The notes beneath the pieces are model-generated. The model did no database searches. It was not told the DNA's origin and was given only the letters and a program-made list of their open reading frames with translations. DNA of 64,000 bases from Desertifilum tharense IPPAS B-1220 (GTDB taxonomy: Bacteria; Cyanobacteriota; Cyanobacteriia; Cyanobacteriales; Desertifilaceae): the NCBI RefSeq assembly GCF_001746915.1, contig NZ_MJGC01000049.1:22490-86489 (forward strand). Direction: 5' to 3'. The position numbers and the translations under genes are program-made. Position 1 is the stretch's first letter; each line of letters begins with the position of its first letter. Below are positions 37,016 to 45,880 of this stretch, piece by piece.

Positions 37016-38101
37016 ATGAACCCAGTGAGTCGGAACAGTATAGTCCTCATTGTCGATGATGAATCCTCTGGATTTGAAGTCATTGAAGCTCATTTATTCC
37101 GGGAAGCCTACGAGGTTGTTTATCTAGACAGCGCCAAACTCGCCATCCAACAGCTAGAGAATATCAAACCCGATGTCATCTTACTCGATGTGATGATGCC
37201 CGAACTCGATGGGATTGAAGCGTGTCGTCAAATTAAAGCCAAGCGGCATTGCCAACAGATCCCCATCATCATGGTAACGGCACTCAATGCCCCGGAAGAC
37301 TTAGCCAGGGCCTTCGCTGCCGGAGCCGATGATTTTATCACCAAACCCGTCAGCGGCGTGGAGTTACGCGCCAGAGTCCGCTCCATGCTGCGGATTAAAC
37401 AGCAGTATGATGCCCTAGAAGCCACTCTGCACCTGCGGGAAGATTTATCTAACATGATCGTCCACGATCTCCGCAATCCCCTAGCGAGTATTTTATTAAG
37501 TAGCGAATTGCTCTTGCAGTATGGGGTTGAAGGCAAAACGCAAGAGAAAGTTAAAACCATTAATCTCGCAGCGCGCCAGCTCAATAGTATGATTAACGAT
37601 CTGCTGATTCTAGCCAAAATGGAGTCAGGACAGATGCTTTTGAACTTAGTAGAAGTGGATCTTAAACAATTGGTGAGTAAAACGATCGCGCAATTTGAGG
37701 CGATCGCGCAATCGAGAAATCAACGCCTGGTGAGCCGCCTACCAGAACTAGACCAACCAATTCTCGCCGATGCGTCCTTACTGAGTCGGGTTCTAGATAA
37801 CTTACTCTCGAATGCGATTAAATTCTCTCCCCGTCGCAGCACGATTACTCTAGAAACCCAGTATCTGAATTGTCCTCCTCCCCAACAGGTGATGATTCGG
37901 ACATTAGACGAAGGACCGGGAATTGATGAAGCGGTGAAACAGCGAATATTTGATAAATATGAAGTCGGAACCCTCATGAGTGGCGTCACGCAAGTGGGTT
38001 TAGGATTGGCGTTTTGCAAAATGGTGATTGAAGCTCACCAAGGTTCGATCTTTGTGGAAGCCAATCAACCGAAAGGTTCAATTTTTACCATTACCCTCTA
38101 A
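37016..38101 (+). CDS. receiver-histidine kinase hybrid protein
   Basis: 361-aa soluble protein with a receiver domain first (about 10-125; phospho-acceptor D58 in LLDVMMPELDG; Lys in FITKPVSG) and then HisKA with H150 in MIVHDLRNPL and an HATPase_c domain (about 245-360). Such REC-HisKA proteins are common in cyanobacteria and probably take phosphate from another kinase, likely the hybrid encoded just upstream. In the ATPase the N-box DNLLSNAIKFS and DEGPGI are intact, and the G2 region reads VGLGLAFCKMVIEAHQG, so activity is expected. cysC follows 15 bp after the stop. Confidence 0.9.
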   Translation: MNPVSRNSIVLIVDDESSGFEVIEAHLFREAYEVVYLDSAKLAIQQLENIKPDVILLDVMMPELDGIEACRQIKAKRHCQQIPIIMVTALNAPEDLARAFAAGADDFITKPVSGVELRARVRSMLRIKQQYDALEATLHLREDLSNMIVHDLRNPLASILLSSELLLQYGVEGKTQEKVKTINLAARQLNSMINDLLILAKMESGQMLLNLVEVDLKQLVSKTIAQFEAIAQSRNQRLVSRLPELDQPILADASLLSRVLDNLLSNAIKFSPRRSTITLETQYLNCPPPQQVMIRTLDEGPGIDEAVKQRIFDKYEVGTLMSGVTQVGLGLAFCKMVIEAHQGSIFVEANQPKGSIFTITL

Positions 38102-38116
38102 GGAGAGACAAACTGA

Positions 38117-38695
38117 ATGCACTCCTCTGGCGTAACGCTGTGGTTTACAGGTTTAAGCGGTGCTGGCAAAACAACCCTCAGCCAAGCGGTTGCTGAAGTT
38201 TTGCGCCGTAATGGCTATCGTATCGAAGTGTTAGACGGCGATATTGTCCGGAAAAATTTGTCTAAAGGACTGGGGTTTTCTAAGAGCGATCGCGATGAGA
38301 ATATTCGGCGGATTGGTTTTGTAGCGCATTTACTCTCTCGTAATGGCGTGATTGTCCTGGTTTCTGCCATTTCCCCTTATCAAACGATTCGCGATGAAGT
38401 GCGCGATCGCATTGGCAACTTTGTGGAAATTTACGTGAATGCGCCTTTAGATGTCTGCGAGGCGCGGGATGTCAAAGGCTTGTATAAACGAGCAAGAGCC
38501 GGAGAAATTCAAGGATTTACCGGCATTGATGACCCCTATGAAGTGCCTGTCAATCCTGAAATTGAATGCCGAACCGATCGAGAAACGGTTACTGAAAGCG
38601 TGGCAAAAATTCTTGTCAAACTCACTGAATTCGGTTATCTTGCTAGCGTCCCCCCCTCTCGTGAAGCCGAGTTTTTCACCTCAGACAGTCCTTAA
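38117..38695 (+). CDS. cysC: adenylylsulfate kinase
   Basis: 192-aa APS kinase that phosphorylates adenosine 5'-phosphosulfate to PAPS in the cytoplasm, for sulfate assimilation or sulfation. P-loop GLSGAGKTT lies at residues 12-20, with the substrate region [20 protein letters not shown] and the lid [20 protein letters not shown]. Length is normal, without a fused ATP sulfurylase. AGGAGA lies at 38102-38107, just after the upstream stop and about 9 nt before the ATG. It is very likely co-transcribed with the two sensor kinases, an unusual association. No other sulfur genes are in the window. Confidence 0.93.
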   Translation: MHSSGVTLWFTGLSGAGKTTLSQAVAEVLRRNGYRIEVLDGDIVRKNLSKGLGFSKSDRDENIRRIGFVAHLLSRNGVIVLVSAISPYQTIRDEVRDRIGNFVEIYVNAPLDVCEARDVKGLYKRARAGEIQGFTGIDDPYEVPVNPEIECRTDRETVTESVAKILVKLTEFGYLASVPPSREAEFFTSDSP

Positions 38696-38825
38696 TCAAA
38701 AAGCGGGGGATCGATATTGCTACTAAGGATGTCACAAAAGCTACTACATTCTCACCCACCCTCAGAATAGGATGGATGCGGAGCATCGTGTTAGCCTGGA
38801 ATTTATTTCCTTGCCTTGAGTTCCC

Positions 38826-39665
38826 ATGCTTGTTGAACGGAAAATTGCTAGCTTGTATACCGATGGTGCTTGCTCCGGAAATCCTGGCCCTGGTGGCTGG
38901 GGAGTAGTGGTTAACTTTAACGATGGTTCGGTTTATGAAATGGGCGGTAGCGCGGCTCAAACGACGAACAATCGCATGGAGTTACAGGCGGCGATCGCTG
39001 CTTTAAAACTACTTGCTGCTTCAGGACAATCTGAAGCAGTCAGCCTATACACCGATAGTGAATATGTCAAAAAAGGGATTACTCAATGGATTTCTAGTTG
39101 GAAAACAAAAGGATGGAAAACCTCCCAAGGCAAACCCGTTCAAAATCAAGACCTTTGGGAAACCCTCGATCGACTTAACTCCCAGCAAGTGCAATGGTGC
39201 TACGTACAGGGTCATTCCAATGATGTCTGTAACGATCGCTGCGATGCGATCGCCAGAGCCTTCGCAGGCGGCCAAACGCCCTCCCTGCGCCAAGCTGCAT
39301 CAGTCGATTCAGTTAGCTCAAACTCTATTCACCCAACTGGTAACAAAACGATACAATCCAGTAGTGTCCCACTTGATGCTGTTATGACAGATTCACTTGC
39401 CACACCGACAGCGGAATTTCTCGATAACCCCCCCCGTGAAGTGAGAGTTGCTCAACTCCGCAACCTCATGGAAACCCTGCAAATGGCGGAAGAAGTTGCC
39501 AGCAAAGGCTACTTAATCACCAGTTCAGAACTTGCAGATTTAATGGATGTCAACGCCAGCGCCGTCACCAGTCGCGGCGATAACTGGGTTTGGCGAAATT
39601 GGGTGGTTTCCCGCGTTCGTCGCGAAGGAAATCAAATTCTCTGGCAACTCGAACGCGTTGATTAG
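38826..39665 (+). CDS. rnhA: ribonuclease HI with a C-terminal extension
   Basis: 279-aa protein. Residues 1-150 are a complete RNase HI, which cuts RNA in RNA-DNA hybrids: catalytic D13 (LYTDGACSGNPGPGG), E52 (NNRMELQAA), D77 (LYTDSEYV) and the C-terminal Asp in CNDRCDAIAR, with WYVxGHS-like WCYVQGHSN. A Ser/Thr-rich linker (about 155-195) leads to an extra domain of about 80 residues (EVRVAQLRNLMETLQ, LITSSELADLMDV, VWRNWVVSRVRREGNQILWQLE) that looks like a winged helix. Standard bacterial RNase HI is about 155 aa. I recall similar long forms in cyanobacteria. The extension may bind nucleic acid (inference). Confidence 0.88.
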   Translation: MLVERKIASLYTDGACSGNPGPGGWGVVVNFNDGSVYEMGGSAAQTTNNRMELQAAIAALKLLAASGQSEAVSLYTDSEYVKKGITQWISSWKTKGWKTSQGKPVQNQDLWETLDRLNSQQVQWCYVQGHSNDVCNDRCDAIARAFAGGQTPSLRQAASVDSVSSNSIHPTGNKTIQSSSVPLDAVMTDSLATPTAEFLDNPPREVRVAQLRNLMETLQMAEEVASKGYLITSSELADLMDVNASAVTSRGDNWVWRNWVVSRVRREGNQILWQLERVD

Positions 39666-39708
39666 CCAGTCATTAAAGCATGGGTCATTCTTCTTAACGT
39701 ACAATCTG

Positions 39709-40500
39709 CTAACCGAGCGTCACATCTAAAAACATCATGATAACGAAGCCGATCATCACTCCAGCAGTGGCTTCTTTTTCGCAACCTAACCGATGAGATT
39801 CTGGGATAATTTCATCGCTAATCACAAATAGCATTGCTCCGGCAGCAAATGCCAACGCCCACGGTAAAACGCCTTGAGCCACTGAGACAATACTTGCCCC
39901 AACAATTCCCCCCATTGGTTCAACTAATCCAGTGAAGAGGGCAATTAAAAACGCCGTCCGCCGGGAGTATTTTTCAGTGGCTAGGGCGATCGCCACCACA
40001 AATCCTTCAGGAATATTTTGCAAACCAATGCCCAGAGTTAGGGCAATTCCATTACTAATTTGTTCGCCACCAAATCCAACCCCCACCGCTAAACCTTCCG
40101 GGAAGTTGTGAATAGTAATGGCCAGAATAAACAGCCAAATCCGCTTTAAACGAGTTGTACTGGCACCTTCAGGCCCTTTAACAAAATGCTCGTGGGGCAT
40201 ATAGCGGTGGGCTAACCAAAGAAAAATTCCCCCGATTAAAATTCCAATCGCTACAACCAAAGCTGCAAATAGGCGATTTCCCTGTTGTTCTACCCCAGCT
40301 TCTATTGCAGGCACAATTAAGGAAAAAGAGGTGGCTGCAAGCATCACACCCGCCCCAAATCCTAACAAAATTCCTTGAACTCGCTGGGTAATCTCATCAA
40401 AAAAGAAGATGGGTAATGCTCCTACTCCGGTTCCTAAACCAGCCAGCAAACTACCCAATAAACCCAGATATAAAACGGGGATCTCATCTAAGGAAGGCAT
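39709..40500 (-). CDS. ZIP-family metal transporter
   Basis: 263-aa membrane protein with about eight helices. The metal-binding helices carry HNFPEGLAVGVGFG and NIPEGFVVAIALATEKY, the ZIP-family signatures (His/Asn/Glu ligands). ZIP proteins import divalent metals such as zinc, iron or manganese; GufA-like members resemble this one. The specificity cannot be read from the sequence. The cytoplasmic loop contains HRYMPHEHF, a possible His-rich metal sensor. It converges with rnhA (43-bp gap). A G-rich tandem repeat begins about 25 bp upstream of its start codon. Confidence 0.9.
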   Translation of the reverse strand: MPSLDEIPVLYLGLLGSLLAGLGTGVGALPIFFFDEITQRVQGILLGFGAGVMLAATSFSLIVPAIEAGVEQQGNRLFAALVVAIGILIGGIFLWLAHRYMPHEHFVKGPEGASTTRLKRIWLFILAITIHNFPEGLAVGVGFGGEQISNGIALTLGIGLQNIPEGFVVAIALATEKYSRRTAFLIALFTGLVEPMGGIVGASIVSVAQGVLPWALAFAAGAMLFVISDEIIPESHRLGCEKEATAGVMIGFVIMMFLDVTLG

Positions 40501-40918
40501 AGAGCGGCGATTGAGTGCTTCTTTAAGTGCTGAGTGGGGAGAAGAAGGGAGTTGGGGGTTGGGGAAGAAGAGGATGGGGAGGTGGGGGGATGGGGAGATG
40601 GGGGGATAAAGAGCGTTGTTGTGCAGTGCTTGGCGCGTATCAGCGTGCTGAGTAGGTTCAATAGTGCTGATTAGGTATGTGACAACTCCTACACCAACCT
40701 GAGTACAGGTACGGTGTAGGCTTCCAAGACAATCCGGCTATCGCGCTCGGAGGCTTTTGGCTTTAAAAACGGGTTGCCCCACCGCTAATTTCTTGATATT
40801 GATAATAGCTAATTCTCCTTCTTCCCCCAAATCCCAAATCCCAACTCCCAACTCCCTTCTTCCCCCAAATCCCAACTCCCAACTCCCAATTCCCTTCTTC
40901 CCCCCATCCCCCCACCTT
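40501..40918. repeat. intergenic region with two G-rich short-tandem-repeat clusters
   Basis: No gene is visible in this 418-bp gap. Cluster A (40525-40607) reads GTGCTGAG, then GGGAGTTGGGGGTTGGGG, then GATGGGGAGGTGGGGGG units. Cluster B (40812-40917), in the opposite orientation, contains TTCTTCCCCCAAATCCCAA twice with a 38-bp period (near 40820 and 40858) and ends in CCCCCCATCCCCCCACC. Between them lies an inverted repeat at 40694-40729. Both clusters belong to the family also present at 32185-32239 and 59171-59302. Such STRR-like repeats are typical of filamentous cyanobacterial genomes. Confidence 0.75.
40694..40729. other. nested inverted repeat
   Basis: CCTACACC and GGTGTAGG form a perfect 8-bp outer stem, and CCTG-AGTA-CAGG a perfect inner stem, separated only by 2-3 unpaired bases. 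It lies between the two repeat clusters, away from any gene start. It could be the remnant of a mobile element end or a small structured RNA. No T-run follows. Confidence 0.45.
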
Positions 40919-42124
40919 TTATTTGGCCTGATACTCTCTCCCGCGCCATTGAATGGAACTTTGGGTTGAAGATAGCCAAATGCGGAGAAACGCGAGGGGA
41001 TCGGCGAGGGGGGAAAACCAGAATAGCCAAGGATACTGGGCGTCTCGACGATCGTAAGCAGAGGCGATCGCACCGCCTAGGGCAAAGCGAATGAAGACTA
41101 AAAAGGCATTGAGTCCCAAGGCATAGCCGAGAATGGGGCTAGCACTTCCCCCTAGCTGCCAGAACAGGAGCAAAGCCATCATGGGTAGGGGCAAACCCTG
41201 AACGGCGAACAGAAAGGCTAAATCTTGCCAGAGCTGGGGACGACTCGAAGCGTCTTTGAGATCGAGCGATCGCCCCCAGCCTTGCCAGGTATCCCAAGCG
41301 CCATCATACATCCGGACTTTGAGAACTTCAGAACCATCCAAAAAGCCGACCTTGTAACCCTGTTGCGCCGCGTACCGGGCGAGGGTGACATCATCGCAAA
41401 AGGAAGAACGGGCGATCGCATAACCGCCCAATGCGTCCAAAACGGATCGACGGCATAAAAAGCACTGACCGTTCGCCATCACTCGTTCGGGCGTTTCAGG
41501 GGTTCCGGTTGGACCAAAGCGATACACCAACGTCATTAATAACGCTGGCTGTAATAAAAGTTCCCCAGGGTATTTCAGAATAAACCGAGGAGACAGGGAA
41601 ACCAGATCGTATCCCTGGGCTTGAGCCACTTCTAACAAGCCCGCCACTAAACCGGGATGCGGTTGGGTATCGGCATCTAACCCCAAAATCCATTCGCTTT
41701 TTGGGTTGCTCGCTAGATAGCCCGTATGCAAGGCCCACGGACGCCCCACCCAGCCTGGGGGCAGGGGGTCATCTTGAATGAGCCGAAACCGAGGATCTTG
41801 CTCTCCGGCGGCTTTAACTAGCTCTGGAGTGCCGTCTTGGGAGTGGCTATCGACGACGATCGCTTCTCGCAACTCGTAACTTTGCCGACTTAACCCAACC
41901 AGCAAGGGAGAAATCCGTTGAGCCTCGTTAAGGGTGGGAACGACGGCGCTAACGGTTCCGATATCTTGGGGTTGGGATGGGCGCGGTTGAATGGGCGGAT
42001 AGCGAGTGGGGCCTTTGAGCAAGCGAGACAGCAGCAGCGCGATCGCAGGAAGTTGAATGAGGAGTAACAACAGCTCGCACGCCCCCTGGATGGTTGAGCG
42101 GTCTATCACGACGGATGCACTCAC
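40919..42124 (-). CDS. cruG: carotenoid 2-O-glycosyltransferase CruG
   Basis: 401-aa family 2 glycosyltransferase, anchored by an N-terminal helix (about 15-33) and with C-terminal hydrophobic helices. Motifs: VVPTLNEA, VVDSHSQDGT, GLDADTQPHP (the DxD), and the acceptor-side FCDDVTLARYAAQQGY followed by WGRSLDL as the Q/RxxRW equivalent. CruG attaches the sugar at the 2' position of myxol in myxoxanthophyll (established in Synechococcus PCC 7002, with CruF adjacent). The start is GTG at 42124, which overlaps the cruF stop as TAGTG by one base. A longer upstream reading frame is not credible because it lies inside cruF. Confidence 0.88.
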   Translation of the reverse strand: MSASVVIDRSTIQGACELLLLLIQLPAIALLLSRLLKGPTRYPPIQPRPSQPQDIGTVSAVVPTLNEAQRISPLLVGLSRQSYELREAIVVDSHSQDGTPELVKAAGEQDPRFRLIQDDPLPPGWVGRPWALHTGYLASNPKSEWILGLDADTQPHPGLVAGLLEVAQAQGYDLVSLSPRFILKYPGELLLQPALLMTLVYRFGPTGTPETPERVMANGQCFLCRRSVLDALGGYAIARSSFCDDVTLARYAAQQGYKVGFLDGSEVLKVRMYDGAWDTWQGWGRSLDLKDASSRPQLWQDLAFLFAVQGLPLPMMALLLFWQLGGSASPILGYALGLNAFLVFIRFALGGAIASAYDRRDAQYPWLFWFSPLADPLAFLRIWLSSTQSSIQWRGREYQAK

Positions 42125-43038
42125 TACTTGGCGGCCACTTTGAGAGGAGCGGGGGTGACTTCCCGTTGGTTGGCGCGTAAAACGGTATTGCCTTCGCCTA
42201 AGCTGGGTTTGGCTGCCCACCAAAGCGCGACTGCTGGAACGACGCCGACTAGGACGCCTAAGCCCACTGGAACCCAAAAGCCGGCCGCTAAACTCATAAT
42301 GCCGCCAAAGGCAAAGTTACTTAAGTACACGACTAAGGCGAAGTTGAGTTGCGATCGCGTTAAGCCCAATTCGGTTTTTTTCCACAATAGGGTTGCCACG
42401 CTCATAAAGATGACTCCGGTTCCCATCCAGCCCGCAAAGTTCTGGTAGGGCATCCCGAAGAATGCGCCGGGTTGCTTCCACGTCCAGAAGGGGGTCATGG
42501 TTTGGCTCATTGCTGGATCGAGGACGAAATCCCAGGAGGTGAGCAACAAAGCACCCAGGGCGATCGCTGCCGGGAAAGCCAGCCAGCGGGGTGCTTTACG
42601 GGCTTCTAACCCAGAACGGGCAATTAAATAAGAGACTAAGCCCAGGTAAAACCAGGATAGGGGAATGGTGAAGGGAACTAAACCCGCGACTTTATACCCC
42701 AAGCCGCTGAGGTATTGATAATGACCGAAGGGAAATCCGGTGCTAGTACCGAGCAGTTCGCTACTTAAGGAAATGGCAACCGAAGGCACCATAAACGCCA
42801 GCCACGGGCCAAGTCCGAGGATGCGGTAAGCGTACAGGGCTACGGCGATCGCACCCAGGATGATGTACGCGACTCCCCCACCTGCCATGCTCCACTGCAT
42901 GGCGGTTTGTCCGATGGGAGGTAAGTTCATAATCAGTTCTGTGTTGGGCAGGATGACTAACAAGCCCACCAAACCAAACACGAGGGCAACAATGTGACCT
43001 ATTAAGCAGAAGCGCTCTGCTAGCAATACTTGTTTCAT
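42124..43038 (-). CDS. cruF: carotenoid 1,2-hydratase CruF
   Basis: 304-aa integral membrane protein with about eight helices and a short hydrophilic C-terminus. It is the CruF-type 1',2'-hydratase that adds water to the psi end of gamma-carotene or lycopene on the way to myxoxanthophyll. Conserved polar segments include STGFPFGHYQY, TSWDFVLDPAM and GMPYQNFAGW, the last of which is a good match to the family. The ATG at 43038 has AGGAG just upstream and is preferred over a TTG at 43050. It is translationally coupled to cruG. Both genes are leftward and diverge from the CofE-like gene. Confidence 0.9.
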   Translation of the reverse strand: MKQVLLAERFCLIGHIVALVFGLVGLLVILPNTELIMNLPPIGQTAMQWSMAGGGVAYIILGAIAVALYAYRILGLGPWLAFMVPSVAISLSSELLGTSTGFPFGHYQYLSGLGYKVAGLVPFTIPLSWFYLGLVSYLIARSGLEARKAPRWLAFPAAIALGALLLTSWDFVLDPAMSQTMTPFWTWKQPGAFFGMPYQNFAGWMGTGVIFMSVATLLWKKTELGLTRSQLNFALVVYLSNFAFGGIMSLAAGFWVPVGLGVLVGVVPAVALWWAAKPSLGEGNTVLRANQREVTPAPLKVAAK

Positions 43039-43360
43039 AAAACTCCTCAATTCGCGGTCATTCCGGCTAGGCGTTTCCTAACAGTTTACAAAGATTTGCC
43101 AAACTGCTTAGGGGTTGCCAGCGAGCTAAGTTTGTCTAAGTCTAAATGCCGTGAGGCTTAGAAGCTATTTTTCACCCAAAATTTTCCGGGTTCTGGGTAA
43201 AGTTACGCGGCACAGTTTGAATCATTATTTTACAAAATATTAAGCACTGTAAAGAGGTAAGGCGAGAAGTTTTCCCTAGAGTTGCCGGAAAAGGCCGGAA
43301 GTTTTTTGAACCAAACTCTGATATAAATCAGGTCTGAGAGTACAGGAGAAGATATCAATT
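43039..43360. other. intergenic region upstream of cruF and the CofE-like gene
   Basis: 322-bp divergent promoter region. A perfect small hairpin CTGAT-ATAA-ATCAG lies at 43318-43331, within about 35 bp of the rightward gene start, and AGGAG lies at 43344-43348. I could not identify a confident -35/-10 pair or a known operator for either side. Confidence 0.35.
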
Positions 43361-44530
43361 ATGGGTTGGCCAATCCTCCTAGGGGTCTTTTTGGGCGCGA
43401 TCGCCCTCCTCGTGGTGTTGTTTGAGTGGCAATTTCGCCAGCGTCCCGGCAACCAGCTAGAACTGACGCCCGGTGAATGGACGTGGGATATTCAACAGAC
43501 TAACCGCTATCGGTTGATCGGCGAGTTGGAATTAATTAACCGCACGCGGCGTTTAGAAATTATGGTGCCGGAACTCGCGGCCGAAGTGAAGTTACTCTCA
43601 TCCGGGCCGCTTGATGAAGTGCGATCGCACATCCACGTCACCCCCCTACACCCAGATGCTTCTGCCCGTGCCGATGGCTACTGGTTTGGCTATATTGTCA
43701 AAGTCGGCAAAACCACCCGTCTCAAAGTCGCCATTGAGATTACCGGGCCAGACTTGAGCCAGTTACAAACCGCTTGGATACAAGTTCATTACCTCACCTA
43801 CGGCCCAGAAGGCAGAATTCCTAAAACGGGTCATATTATTTATCCCTTGCAATATCCCGATCCGCAGATTCTCCCCAAAGGACGGCAAACGAGCGTCGGA
43901 GATGTATTTCCCATCCGCACCCACCTACTGACAAACCTTGACGATCCGGTGGAGATGGTGAAACGCTACGTTCTTCCCCACGCCAAACCGGGCGATATTG
44001 TCACCATTGGCGAAACCCCGATCGCCATTATGCAAGGTCGAATGCGCCATCCCAGTACCCTGAAACCGGGATGGGTCGCCAAACGGATTTGTTACTACTT
44101 TTTACCCACCTCCAGTTTGGCCACCGCCTGCGGGATGCAATCCTTGGTAGAAGTAGAAGGCGCAGGGCGCGTATTATTCGCCTTTATCGTGGGCGCGATC
44201 GCCAAAGCCATTCTTCGCAAACCGGGCGTCTTTTATCAACTCGCAGGCGAACAAGCTCGACTAATTGATGACGTAACCGGCAGCTTACCCCCTTACGATC
44301 AATTCATCGTCTACGGCCCGGAAAACCCGCAAGCCGTCGTTGACCGCATCCAAAAAGAAACCGGACTCTCGGCGGCCATTGTAGACGTGAACGACTTGAA
44401 AGCAGTTAAGATATTGGCAGCAACCCGCGATCTGAGTTCTAACATTTTGGAACAAGCTCTAATCAGCAATCCCGCAGGCAACGCCGACGAGCAAACCCCG
44501 GTCGTGTTGATTAGAACCCCAAAAAATTAG
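43361..44530 (+). CDS. F420-0:gamma-glutamyl ligase-like (CofE-like) protein
   Basis: 389-aa protein. An N-terminal membrane anchor (about 4-24) is followed by a region of about 150 residues with beta-rich character, then a segment similar to CofE (from about residue 180: GDVFPIRTHLL, AKPGDIVTIGETPIAIMQGR, and DVNDLKAVKILAATRDL, the last resembling its metal and GTP-binding end). CofE adds glutamate to coenzyme F420, which cyanobacteria in general are not known to make in this way, so the true role is unclear. No other F420 gene is nearby. It is followed 63 bp later by a GNAT gene on the same strand. Confidence 0.7.
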   Translation: MGWPILLGVFLGAIALLVVLFEWQFRQRPGNQLELTPGEWTWDIQQTNRYRLIGELELINRTRRLEIMVPELAAEVKLLSSGPLDEVRSHIHVTPLHPDASARADGYWFGYIVKVGKTTRLKVAIEITGPDLSQLQTAWIQVHYLTYGPEGRIPKTGHIIYPLQYPDPQILPKGRQTSVGDVFPIRTHLLTNLDDPVEMVKRYVLPHAKPGDIVTIGETPIAIMQGRMRHPSTLKPGWVAKRICYYFLPTSSLATACGMQSLVEVEGAGRVLFAFIVGAIAKAILRKPGVFYQLAGEQARLIDDVTGSLPPYDQFIVYGPENPQAVVDRIQKETGLSAAIVDVNDLKAVKILAATRDLSSNILEQALISNPAGNADEQTPVVLIRTPKN

Positions 44531-44593
44531 TTAGGCTAGCTCTTAGCAGTCTTGCTTAGATTGCGCCCTTGGCTGTAATGAGAGGCAAAACCT

Positions 44594-45877
44594 GTGCCCC
44601 TACCCAACATGACTCCCGTCCTGCCGCAAAATACCAAAGCAGAGATTCGCTTTTTTCAATACCGCGACTTAGATGCGATTGAACAATTGCTCTTAGGGGA
44701 AGAGTCTACCTCCCCCACAGCTTTGAGTACGCCGAACTCGGAAGGGAAAGTCCAGCAAATTCGCCGTTGGTACGGTTTATTTAAACTCTTAAGCTGGTTT
44801 CCCAACCCCTTTCAATACCAATTTTACGCTCAGGTTGCCGAACAGGAAAACCAAGTCGTCGGCATGATTCAAATTTCCCCGTTTAACCGCACGCGCAGCA
44901 CTTGGCGCGTGCATCAGGTTGCGGTTAACTCGGCGGCTTCGCGTCAAGGGATTGGTTCGCAGCTCGTCCGCCACTGCTTGCAAGCCGTCCGCGAGGCCCG
45001 TACCTGGCTGTTAGAAGTGGACGTGAACGAAAAAGATGCGATCGCCCTCTATCGCCAAAACGGGTTTCAGCCCCTCGCCCAGCAAACCTACTGGGCCGTT
45101 GACGCTGCCCTCTTGCAACAACTGGCCGAACGCGAGCCAGACTTACCCAATCTTCTGCCCGTCAGCAATGCCGACGCCCAGTTGCTCTACCAACTCGATA
45201 CCGTCGCCATGCCGCCTCTCGTGCGCCAAGTCTACGATCGCCATATTGACGACTTCAAAACCAGCCTCCTTGGATCGCTCATTCAAGGAATGCAGCAATG
45301 GCTCTCTCGTACAGAAGTCGTCAGCGGCTACGTCTTTGAACAAGTCCGCAAAGCTGCGATCGGCTACTTCCAAGTCAGAATTCACAAAGACGGTTCTGCG
45401 CCCTATGTCGCCCAGCTCACTGTCCACCCCGCCTACACTTGGCTGTACCCCGAAATCTTGTCGCAAATGGCCCGCATCGTCCAAGATTTTCCCGAACAAT
45501 CTCTGTTGATCCCCTCAGCCGACTACCAACCCGAACGCGAAGAATATCTAGAGCGTCTTGGCGCAACGCGGGTTCAGCATACCATGATGATGTCGCGCTC
45601 AGTTTGGCACAAACTGCGAGAATCAAAACCCGTTTCCTTAGAAGGATTGCAGCTTTCTGATGTCCTGCAAAGCTTGCAACCCACCCGCAAGCCCGTTCCG
45701 GGTCGGATGTCCCTGCAACCGATGCCCGCAGAAACTAACCCCGATTTATTAAACACTCCCCCAGCCGCCGCCGAGTCCACCCATTTACCCAATAATGGCG
45801 CAAGTCCTGCCACTCCCCCTGCCAAAAACGATCCCACCCCGCCGCCCCCTCGTAGCGTTCGCCCAGATGAGGGATAA
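44594..45877 (+). CDS. GNAT-family N-acetyltransferase with Pro-rich tail
   Basis: 427-aa protein. Residues 15-175 form a GNAT acetyltransferase domain with the acetyl-CoA loop SRQGIGSQLVRHC and the beta-strand motif LEVDVNEKDAIALYRQNGFQ. Residues 190-345 look like a second, degenerate GNAT-like half (LTVHPAYTWLYPEILSQM). The last 55 residues are rich in Pro and Ser and probably disordered. GTG at 44594 is used as start; an ATG at 44609 is possible. Its substrate is unknown. ruvX follows after 3 bp, so they share a transcript; the link is likely only positional. Confidence 0.82.
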   Translation: MPLPNMTPVLPQNTKAEIRFFQYRDLDAIEQLLLGEESTSPTALSTPNSEGKVQQIRRWYGLFKLLSWFPNPFQYQFYAQVAEQENQVVGMIQISPFNRTRSTWRVHQVAVNSAASRQGIGSQLVRHCLQAVREARTWLLEVDVNEKDAIALYRQNGFQPLAQQTYWAVDAALLQQLAEREPDLPNLLPVSNADAQLLYQLDTVAMPPLVRQVYDRHIDDFKTSLLGSLIQGMQQWLSRTEVVSGYVFEQVRKAAIGYFQVRIHKDGSAPYVAQLTVHPAYTWLYPEILSQMARIVQDFPEQSLLIPSADYQPEREEYLERLGATRVQHTMMMSRSVWHKLRESKPVSLEGLQLSDVLQSLQPTRKPVPGRMSLQPMPAETNPDLLNTPPAAAESTHLPNNGASPATPPAKNDPTPPPPRSVRPDEG

Positions 45878-45880
45878 GGT

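Noticed and set aside
45036..45509. 157-aa Ser/Pro/Lys-rich open frame on the plus strand
   Set aside because: Shifted frame inside the GNAT gene; no start signal.
44594..45877. GNAT gene as the toxin partner of the TacA-like remnant at 21.9 kb
   Set aside because: It lies 22 kb away, is much longer than a TacT toxin and has a different context.
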